This document shows positions 55,736-64,000 of a stretch of 64,000 nucleotides of DNA, piece by piece. The stretch covers positions 2,108,001-2,172,000 of the forward strand of contig OY725497.1 in NCBI GenBank assembly GCA_963281255.1. Reading direction: 5' to 3'. The translations under genes were made by a program, and so were the position numbers. The stretch's first letter is position 1; every line of letters begins with the position of its first letter. The notes under the pieces were generated by a model. It was given only the letters and a program-made list of their open reading frames with translations. It made no database searches and had not been told where the DNA came from. The stretch is from Aphrocallistes beatrix. Taxonomy: Eukaryota > Porifera > Hexactinellida > Sceptrulophora > Aphrocallistidae.

Positions 55736-56566
55736 GGTACAGATGCCTAGCTAGTATTGATCCCAATCATCCCATCCATTAATCCAATTCGAATTTTTTT
55801 ACTCTATCTAGTAATTTTTAACACAAACAAAATTTTTATCATATCGATTTCGAAAATACGATATTGAGAATCGATACCACTTAAAAATATATCAATTGTT
55901 AAAAGCTCAACCTATTTTTAGAATTTGGTTACTTTATATAACTAACAAAAAGAACAAAATATTTAAATATTGTCCCAACAATATTTGGAATCTACATCCC
56001 CAACCCCTACACCCCCCAGGTAAACAATTTAATTGTAAGAAAATGTCTACTCACATTATTTTGTTTGGGATGTCTAAGGACGATGCTAGACTGGATCTAA
56101 ATGACATACAAATATCTATAATATGCGCTGTAATGACTCATGTGCCGGACCCGAGGGGGACTGGGAGGAGTTTAAACCACCTGGATTCGAAGATGACCCA
56201 GACACTTAATAAGAATTTTGACCTGAGCATCTCCTAGAAGCCCCTTCAATTGGTCAATGATTCCCAAAGCCCCTCCTCAGTTTGACGCTTGATTATATAC
56301 AATTGAACCTCGTTGATACGAACAGATATTTTATCTGAATGGAGGAAAATATATGTAAATCACCTCTATTAAAACTAAGTCCGGTAATACAAACAAATTC
56401 GACCGTCCCTGGTGTTAGCATTAACGAGGTGCAAGAGTAAATATCAGTCGATATGATAGAGTTAATAAGAAAGTACGGTTCGAGGAAAATAATATTTCTT
56501 GAATTAGGATTAAGTTAGTACGTTTCAACAGCAATATTTTTAGAATTAAGTAAAGAAAAAAGAAAC
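55736..56566. other. No gene recognised
   Basis: AT-rich. A 113-residue frame (55896-56237) has no recognisable domain. Near 56305-56430 words like TTGAACCTCGTTGATACG hint at a decayed pogo-type MITE. Confidence 0.35.
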
Positions 56567-56782
56567 TCACAGGGATGAGGCTGGTGAAGAAAAGGTAAAG
56601 AAGAGTTGGGATAGCCTTGATAAAGTGTCGATAGCCTCTAGGAGGCGAGGGAATAACAGCTCCCTCTGGACCCTCCTCCGGTCCCTCTCCCTCCTCCTCC
56701 GTTCCCTATCCTGCATCCTCCGGACCCTCTCCACCCTCCGCCTCCGCGCCCCCTCACTTTCGTCCCGAATTGCCATCATCAA
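56567..56782 (-). CDS. Hypothetical Arg/Glu-rich short frame
   Basis: A 71-codon minus-strand frame, GC-rich against its AT-rich surroundings. Residues 10-42 are almost all Arg, Glu and Asp (RRRRVERVRRMQDRERRRR), predicting a charged helix or coiled coil, then a hydrophobic tail LLFPRLLEAIDTLSRL. The pattern is like the C-terminal part of Myb/trihelix proteins of Harbinger elements, but also like chance translation of a CTCC-rich tract. The TTAA element at 56820 begins just upstream. Confidence 0.25.
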   Translation of the reverse strand: MMMAIRDESEGARRRRVERVRRMQDRERRRRERDRRRVQRELLFPRLLEAIDTLSRLSQLFFTFSSPASSL

Positions 56783-56819
56783 AATATCTCTATTTATATT
56801 TAGACTCCTTTACAGTTAA

Positions 56820-58757
56820 GGATACCGCCCTCGAAAAAACATATGATTTGCATTACAGCATACGATGAAAGTAGAGCTATGAGATGTTAAGCGTGGGGAG
56901 GTATCTCCATCAAGAAATACTGGCACATTCCAAACTGTTTTTGATTCTCATTTCTAGATTTTGAGATACAGTGTCTCAAAGTCTGTTTTTATAATTTTAC
57001 GCTAGCACATCTTAATGGTAGAAATTTAGGCACTCAATGAATTGTTTAGGACATACCAAGGAATCAAACGCTTCCAAAATCGAATCATAGATAGTCTACC
57101 ATATTTGCAACTTCATAAGACCAGAAGAAAGTTAAAATGACAAATATTGTAAATTTTATCGGTGTCCGAAAAAAAAGGGCCAAAAAACGGGGAAAAATGT
57201 CTGTTTTTTTGGGGAAATCATGAATAAAATCACCGAGTTAGAATATATCCAAAAAATGGTGGTCCTACGTTCATCGCCTAATGATATGAAACAACTCTGG
57301 AAATTTTCATACTTCTATCTCAAACCAACTTTGAGAAATAATTCTGTAAAGACGGTCAATTTTGAAATTTTAAAGTCCCGAGATATAGAGATTTTAAGTT
57401 TAGGTGTTAAGAAGAATGTAAAATGAGTTATTAATAATGCACATAAGCATCCACAGATATTTATTCGCATCCATACTGCTGATTTAGATATATTAAATCC
57501 AAATATTTACCAAAAATATCAAAAGTACCCTGAAAATCCACAAATTTCCTTGAGGCCCCTAACTCCGAATATTTTGAGATAATTGTAGATAATATTTCAT
57601 ATTCCTGGCACTGCGAAGTATAATCTATCAGTTTAGAATGAATAAAAAGCTTCCAAAAAGTATATTAGGAAGTTAGAGCCAAAGTCTACGACTTTTAGTT
57701 TCGAAGTTAGGATTTTCGAAAAATGCTACGTCATCATATGACAAAAATTTAAAACTTAACATTCCATAGGGTCTAGTGCAATTATTATCAAAGAATCATA
57801 TATGTACACTCATAAAAATTATATTAGAAAGTGAGAACTAAGAATTTGAACTTGTATTTATAAAGATAGAGATATATCTCTTTTTGGACCCTAAATGGGG
57901 GTTTTTGACCGAATCTGCGAGGTCCAAGGCCAGAACTTTCAAAATAATTATCAAAAGTTCTCCAATTTTTCTGTACATATTATTAACGGCAATTGTATTC
58001 ACTATTTAGCATAATTGTTAAATTTGGACACATATTTAATGATTAGATTCGCCATTTTCTAATAGATTCAAAGTTCTTCATAGAATTTGTATTACAATCA
58101 AATCAATGATAAGTCGAGAATTATTTATTTTTTGACAAAGGAATGGTCGAGGAACCTATATATTTTCGCATATATCCTATTATTTAAGGATATAATATAT
58201 TATATATCTACAATAGTTTTTAAGATATGACATCAGCCTCTTTCGGGACCTTAGAGGGATATTATGGCCGAACTTTACCTATAATATGCGATATCTCAAG
58301 AACAAATGGTCGGATCTGAACAAATTTTTTTTTGAAACGATCAGAATTTATTTCTGACACAGGAATCGCTAAATATCTGAGATCAAACTTGCGATTTCCC
58401 GAGGATTATATAAATGAACTCCCTTATTGAGCTATTTTGTTTGGATTTTATTTGCCCATTCTTTTAAATCTTTGTGTTTTATAATCTCCAAAGGTGCTAA
58501 AACAATGTTAAGGTTCATATCATTAAAAAAATATCAAATAAGTTAAAAACTAATTGGTAAATGAGTTAAAATTCTCTAATAATTTTTCATTTTTTATTAA
58601 CGCTAAACTTTAGGGAGTTATTTCGCAAAAAAGAAAAGAAAATGCCGTCCAAATAGTGCTATCAGATGGTAGACCGATCAGTAATACAATGAAATTAGCA
58701 ATAAAACATTTTGCTGTTTTTTTTTACGCCAGGCAAGATTTTTCGAGGGCGGTATCC
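56820..58757 (+). mobile_element. Complete TTAA-family non-autonomous element (1.94 kb)
   Basis: GGATACCGCCCTCGAAAAA and its complement bound the element; TTAA flanks both ends (56816-56819, 58758-58761). No transposase: a 68-codon frame at 57220-57426 is unremarkable. Fragments of the family occur at 23894, 25172-35055 and 39070, so this is one of the commonest older repeats here. A different TTAA-type end (TTTTCGGCGGCGGGTACCTT) is near 61722-61740. Confidence 0.88.
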
Positions 58758-58761
58758 TTAA

Positions 58762-59462
58762 AAATCGTGTGTGTGTACGAGTATGCAATTAATTAAATAT
58801 GTGAAGCAGTATAAGGCAGGGGCGGCGCTAGCTCGGCACCACTGGTGGGGCACATCTTGAATTATTTATTGATAACTGTTGTCTTTTACGGTGGATTTTG
58901 AATATTTTTCACCTGGAAGCCAAAAGGGGATAATGGCTGTAGATTTTTGTGCATTTGTCATTGTATGTTATTTTGGAATTTGAGTGACCGACCTGGCCTT
59001 ACCCTCGCGGCGCCACAGGTTTAAGATATAGGCGTCTGGTGGAGAGCACAGACGGACACGAAGTATTCGCAAAACAAATTAAACATTGGACATCTGCCAC
59101 TACTCCTCTGATATTGTGACTCATCTAAAAATGTCTTCATAGATTTAGACATCAGGATCGCAAATAATGAACCTGTGTAATAAAAAACATTAATATACAA
59201 AATAAAGTTAAAAGTGCCTTATCAAGATTACGTAGACTACAGTACTAAGTAACAAATAATTATGACTATAGGTTTTGCTGACTCATTTCCGGTAATCTAT
59301 GCATCTCTGTGTCTCGAGGTGCCAGGACTGCATACATGGCAATGGATTAGGCAGTAAATATTGAAAACAAAATTTTGTTCGTTTTCCATATTGAGATAAT
59401 TCCATTGGAACTAGTAATGCACCAGAAATATTATTTCAAGTAGATCAGACAATTCTGGGACA
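58762..59462. other. No gene recognised
   Basis: AT-rich; 58815-59020 has GC-richer phrases (GGGGCGGCGCTAGCTCGGCA, CCTCGCGGCGCCAC) that may be a decayed hAT MITE. Confidence 0.35.
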
Positions 59463-59634
59463 AATTTCAGCCTTCTATTACCTATAATGGCTGTTGTTAT
59501 AGTCGAAAAACTGAAATTTCTAATTATAAAAGGTGACAATGACATCATAATTCCATGATGAGTCGACATTTTCGTCTGAGCTCAGAACTTAGTGGAGCCA
59601 TAGCCAAAAGACTCCCACATGCAAGAAAATCAGC
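59463..59634 (+). repeat. Family A tail fragment
   Basis: TTCAGCCTTCTATTACCTAT to ACTCCCACATGC, including a TGACATCA variant of the internal site near 59538; ends where the Myb-linked region begins. Confidence 0.65.
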
Positions 59635-59694
59635 AGCCTTATTCACTAAGATCTTAAGCACTAAGATCGATCCTAAGATCGAAATTAGCTGTTG

Positions 59695-60124
59695 CGTGAT
59701 ATCTTGAGATCGTAATAATTTGAGATATGGTAGCATTCTGAGATTTTGTTTAGCTTACTCAAATGGCCTTGTGGTTCAATCGGTCTCATTGTGGCACTAA
59801 ATTGTGGCACATTACAAAATTTGATGGAACGCGACACAATTAAGTGGCACGCGACACAATTAAGTGGCACGCGACACAATTAAGTGGCACGCGACACAAT
59901 TTCCTATGTAACCCCATATGGACCATAAATTATTAAAATATAATTGATCCATGGTCCATATGGGATTTTACATAGGAAATTGTGTCGCGTTCCATCAAAT
60001 TTTGTCATGTGCCACAATTTAGTGCCACAATGAGAGCGATTGAACCACAAGGCCATTTGAGTAAGCTAAACAAAATCTCAGAATGCTACCATATCTCAAA
60101 TTATTACGATCTCAAGATATCACG
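59695..60124. repeat. 430-bp hairpin with about 147-bp arms
   Basis: Left arm 59695-59841 and right arm 59978-60124 are nearly perfect inverted copies (CGTGATATCTTGAGATCG against CGATCTCAAGATATCACG; GTGGCACTAAATTGTGGCAC pairs across). The centre is again palindromic (CATATGGACCAT / ATGGTCCATATG). Three-plus copies of a 20-bp unit (GCGACACAATTAAGTGGCAC, 59831-59902) lie inside the left arm only. Confidence 0.9.
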
Positions 60125-60685
60125 GTACTAAATCATCCATGGTTACTAAAAAATGGACCAACCTAAAGCTAAATGCAAAGTCGGAGTTGATGTAAGCTTT
60201 ATGGAAGCCAGAAAGACTGGAGGGGTACAAACACTGCTGGGCAGGTAGAAGACGAAGATATGCAAATCCTATCAGCAGATAGAAGTATTTTTGCTGACTG
60301 TGCAGATCGGGTAACAGAGATGTTCCAAAACAATCCTGCTTTCAGTGGAATTTCAGGTGCTGCTGATCTTTTTCAAGCAGCAGCAATAGCATCAACAGTA
60401 TCGGCTGCAGGTCCCAATGAATTCGAAGATACTCCAATTTTTGAGTCTCCAGAAATTGAAATACCGACAACGTATAAGACATCAAAGAAAAGTCGGAAGA
60501 GAAGGCGAACTGTTGATGAGCAAGATGATTCTGTCGAACTTTTGAAGGCTGCAGACTTACTTCCGTTACAGCGGGAAGTTTTGTTCCAACAGATGGTTGT
60601 ATTCTCAGCACAGCTACAGTTAATAGAAGAACAGAGGGACTATTATCGATTGAAACGTCAGAGACTGCTGGAAAAATCATTGTAA
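60125..60685 (+). pseudogene. Myb/SANT-like (Harbinger-associated type) protein, 3' part
   Basis: KKWTNLKAKCKVGVDVSFME and ARKTGG (about 60148-60220) match the end of a Myb/SANT-like trihelix domain; a frame change follows in the GGGG tract near 60214. From 60260 a stop-free frame runs to TAA at 60685: VEDEDMQILSAD, an acidic linker, basic SKKSRKRRRTVDEQDD (nuclear-localisation-like) and a C-terminal amphipathic helix rich in Gln/Glu/Leu/Arg. In PIF/Harbinger elements such a protein binds DNA and helps the transposase reach the nucleus. The upstream Myb helices are missing, replaced by the hairpin at 59695-60124. No Harbinger transposase in the window. Confidence 0.5.
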
Positions 60686-61090
60686 ATAGGAAAATAGGAT
60701 CAAAGTGATTATTATCAGTCATGTGAATCAACAATATAAAGCAAGTCTCTATAATTATGCATGTTAGAATTAGTGTAAGAGTACACAATAAAAGAATGCA
60801 TGTTTGTTTATTCATACAAACCCAAGAAGAATTTGCCAAGAATTATAGCATGTGATACATGTTGCGATGTTACACACAATCAGAGAATTGTTTTTAAAAT
60901 ATTTAAATTTTATTTGAAGTCTAATATCAATCAAGGTAGATTCAATGTTCGATAGAAGTAAATTTGAATAACATTTATGGAGTAATTAGTGAAAATCGAA
61001 TTAATTGCAATACTTATTAAGACACCTCCCTAGGTTGCTTAAAGTTCGATCTTAAAGTTCGATCGATCTTAAGATCGAACTTAAATTTTT
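60686..61090. other. Flank of the Myb-like gene with GATCTTAAG-type palindromes
   Basis: CGATCTTAAGATCG-type words at about 61045-61085 mirror similar words at 59645-59685 on the other side of the hairpin and gene, so 59638-61090 could be one mobile unit with palindromic ends (weak). Confidence 0.35.
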
Positions 61091-63162
61091 TTTGGCTAGC
61101 TTTTGGCTAGCCAATATATAAGCAAGCCATTGCGATAGCATTCAATAAAAAGTGGGCAAAATGTGGCATTCATAGGGAATAGGAATTTGTGTTCATTTTA
61201 GAGCTATGAAATGTATTATGCACCTATGGGTTATCAGGTATGATAAATCGATTGAGCCAAGTGAAAAATGCATATGGCTTATGATGACACAGCATATTTC
61301 TCAAAACTGGTATTTTTGTGAAAAAAGATGCTTGTAACACAGGCTAGAGTGCAACATTGTAACATTATTTATTCATCAATAATGGAGTTACATTATGACA
61401 CTATGTTCTATTCATCATCTAAAGATTATTATATGCTCGATAGGAATGATAGGAATGGTATATGCCAACTGGTGAGCCAAGACCTTTGTCAAAATACCGC
61501 AATTCATTCACTAAACAAGAATCTTCACGAAATTTCGTAACATTATTGTAGGATGAAATGAATACTTGTTCTTCTTTTATTCATGCTTGAACGTACGAGT
61601 ACTTTGAAGCAAATAAATCTATAATAAATTCTGATTCAAGAAAATAAGTATTGAAAAACTCATTTTTAGTCAACCACATGTATCTCAAACAGTCAATTTT
61701 TTACTAAAATCGGAAATATTTTCGGCGGCGGGTACCTTTAAATAGAATCCAGAATTTTTTACTCATGTTTAGTCACTTAGCAACCAAATACATTTGATAG
61801 AGAATTTTCTCTAGATTAATATAGAGTAAATCGCATTTCACGCATACGCCAAAGTTATTCCGAAGAGTAAATAAGACAAATAAACATACTAAAAACATTC
61901 CGGAAGTAGAATTGATGAAATTGTATGAGTATGTGAAACTGTAAGCAGTCGAGTTATTCCAACTATTTCAAATTAATATGCACAAAAAATAGATTCAAAC
62001 AAGTTTATAAGTGCAGTATAAATGCTGCTTCTACATTGTACAATTTTACTCGTAAATTGGATATCATGCCAATTAACTCGTCCAATGCTAGGAAACCATA
62101 TTAGATGACTGGTATTCAAATTGAAATATCTGAACTGTCAATAGAAATATGGTCAAGAAATTACAATGATTTGCTATTTAGTTATCTTGGAAACATAATA
62201 TAGCAATTTTAACTAGATATGGCAACATGAAAAATGAAGCTATTTCCACTGGTTTGCCCACTGTGCAAATTACTAGTCTATAAAATGATATGACCGTTGT
62301 TCATTTTGTGAATAATTGTACATTACTACATGAAGTGATCAAAAATCATAAATTGCGAATATTTTTGTATAATTTATTTTCTATCTGAATACTTTCGACT
62401 ATTCAATTCTAATACTAAATAATATGATACCTTTCACTCGAGCTCTTGAACACGATGCTATAATATTTAACTAGATGGTTCTATACTTTTTGAGTAATAA
62501 TTAAATACTTTAGTGAAGGAATTAGTGAAGCACCGGTTCGAAATTATTAGAACAGGGGCATACACCGAACTGTTCACAGGTTACATGTGAACCCCCCTCC
62601 CCCGGATTCTATTTTCGGTTGTAGCACAAACGAGTTGTTATCCCCCTTGGTAAAAATGTATTCCTAGTTTCTATAAATCCATACACCTATCAGGATTTAA
62701 AATTTAGGGAGTTTGAGCATATTTCGAGATATTTACAGGTAACTTCGAGGTGCTTTACCCTTTAACCCCATTGGGGGACTTACAGCGCCCCTAGATCTTC
62801 AGCTAGCTTTGTGTATCATAAAATCTGCTAAGAGATCTCCCTCTAGAGGAAAATCCTGACGTCTTTGTTTTCGAAATCCCATGTTGACCCTCGGGGGACG
62901 CCATTGTAGAATACAGCATTTTGGTTGAATACATGTAGTAATTATAGTCCTTACTAACTGTAGCTATGAATTCATGTATTTGGCTCGTAAATGAATTGCT
63001 GAAAAATATCCATCTGATTTAGCAGTATCCCTCTCGATATTATACGTAGGTGATCGTAATAATTTACATTACTGAAAGAACTGAAAGTCAATAAAGAGAA
63101 ATTTTCCAACCTGTGATTTTGTATCTCAATCATAGTTCTGTTTTCCTAATTGATAGATTCTA
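61091..63162. other. No gene recognised
   Basis: AT-rich sequence without frames above 70 codons. A possible TTAA-element end is near 61722-61740; 62760-62940 is slightly GC-richer but not recognised. Confidence 0.4.
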
Positions 63163-63316
63163 GCTTCATCACATGCCTCGCAACTGGACTGGGACTCGTG
63201 TGAAAGCGTAACTGATGTTCTCCACTCCTGCCACAAGTTGCCTTGGTTCTACTCGATCATTTACTGGGCAGAGGAATATTTGCTTGGGGAGCAGTGGAAA
63301 GTGAATGTTTGAATGA
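63163..63316 (+). CDS. Possible small exon, unrecognised
   Basis: A pyrimidine-rich tract and TTGATAG (to about 63158) precede a stop-free stretch of about 50 codons rich in Trp, Cys and Tyr (LPWFYSIIYWAEEYLLGEQW), ending TGA at 63314-63316. It could be a terminal exon of a gene with earlier exons upstream, or chance. No family recognised. Confidence 0.2.
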
Positions 63317-63628
63317 GGTCTGGAACGGTAAATATTTGGCAGTCGAATTTAGCTAACCAAAACAAGTTATTAATAAAAAATTGCAATATATACATAAAAT
63401 GAAACAATAGAAAATAGGAAAGTGTTTTGTAGAAGCTGAACAGATGACATATTTTTGAGATTTATTGACTTTGTTGAGCCTATTCAGTTGTATTTATAAT
63501 GATGGGCTGCACACGAAGTTTCTCACATACCAATTCCAGAGTTGCGAAACTAGTTACACATATAGATTAAAATATGCAAGCACGCAAATTTCGATGATAA
63601 ATTCCAATCGAGTGAAGTCATGGAAACA

Positions 63629-63879
63629 TTAAAACCCTAGTTTGCCGCGGAAAGTTGAATTGAAAGTGAAAGGTAATCGAAAGTGAACTGAATTGAAAAT
63701 GAAAGTGGGGTCATTTCTATTTATACCTTTGAACCCTCGTCAAATTAGGGTTTTTTAACCTTCGCCTGGCTAGGTCTCAAAAGTATAAATAGAGAAAACC
63801 CACTTTCATTTTCACTTTCAGTTCACTTTCAATATACTTTCATTTCCACTTTCAACATTCCTAGCCAACCACGGGTTAA
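63629..63879. mobile_element. Inverted-repeat MITE, TTAA-flanked
   Basis: The left half (TGAAAGTGAAAGG, GTGAACTGAATTGAAAATG) is repeated inverted in the right half (CATTTTCACTTTCAGTTCAC, CTTTCATTTCCACTTTC). TTAA occurs at 63629-63632 and 63876-63879. Centre near 63750 with GGGTTTTTTAACC. No coding frame. Confidence 0.65.
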
Positions 63880-64000
63880 TTAATGATAATTCGCATGATG
63901 ACTTTGCATCACTTGTGCACAGGCAATTAGTAGTCCATCAGGGGAGGAAGTAAACCACTTGTAAAATGTCTATTGGGATTCTAATGACTAAAAAATATGA

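Overview
The window is AT-rich, low-gene-density DNA from an invertebrate animal. The evidence is GT-AG introns, an MRG-domain exon of eukaryotic type, and a dense mix of metazoan transposons (mariner, Tc1, pogo-like, Ginger1-like, hAT, MULE, P/THAP, a RAG1/Transib-type relic, Ty3/gypsy). I cannot name the species; an arthropod is possible but not shown. No tRNA, rRNA, CRISPR array or operon was recognised.

Layout. 1-2.0 kb: broken transposase of the RAG1/Transib superfamily with all three catalytic acids still readable. 2.1-2.8 kb: old Ginger-type relic. 3-8.9 kb: copies of a dispersed GC-headed repeat (family A/B here) around a DD34D mariner, which holds pogo-like MITEs and an apparently intact DD41D element. 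9.3-15 kb: a Tc1 element split by two TIR insertions; one carries a broken gene of an unnamed invertebrate protein family. 15.7-17.4 kb: nested MITEs. 19.1-19.5 kb: an MRG15-like terminal exon, the best host-gene candidate. 20.2-21.5 kb: THAP/P-type relic. 22.8-25.2 kb: foldback and MITEs.

25.2-35.1 kb is a transposon nest. A TTAA-family element was invaded by a Tc1 (itself split by a second TTAA element) and by a 6.9-kb Ginger1-like DNA transposon with TIRs, a GTAC target duplication, spliced DD35E integrase exons and a C-terminal OTU-like cysteine protease. 35.1-35.7 kb: hAT MITE and a long GTAT microsatellite. 36.2-46.3 kb: relics of THAP/P, MULE, gypsy integrase, hAT and gypsy reverse transcriptase. 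46.4-54.1 kb: family A copies, a GC-richer gag/RT-like element cut by a 200-base gap, and a GATCC-rich element. 54.8-64 kb: hairpins, a complete TTAA element, a Myb/SANT-like 3' exon beside a 430-bp hairpin, and mostly featureless AT-rich sequence.

The genes do not form a pathway. They are selfish elements at different stages of decay. The apparently functional reading frames are the DD41D transposase, the MRG exon and possibly the OTU exon of the Ginger-like element (whose integrase has a nonsense codon).
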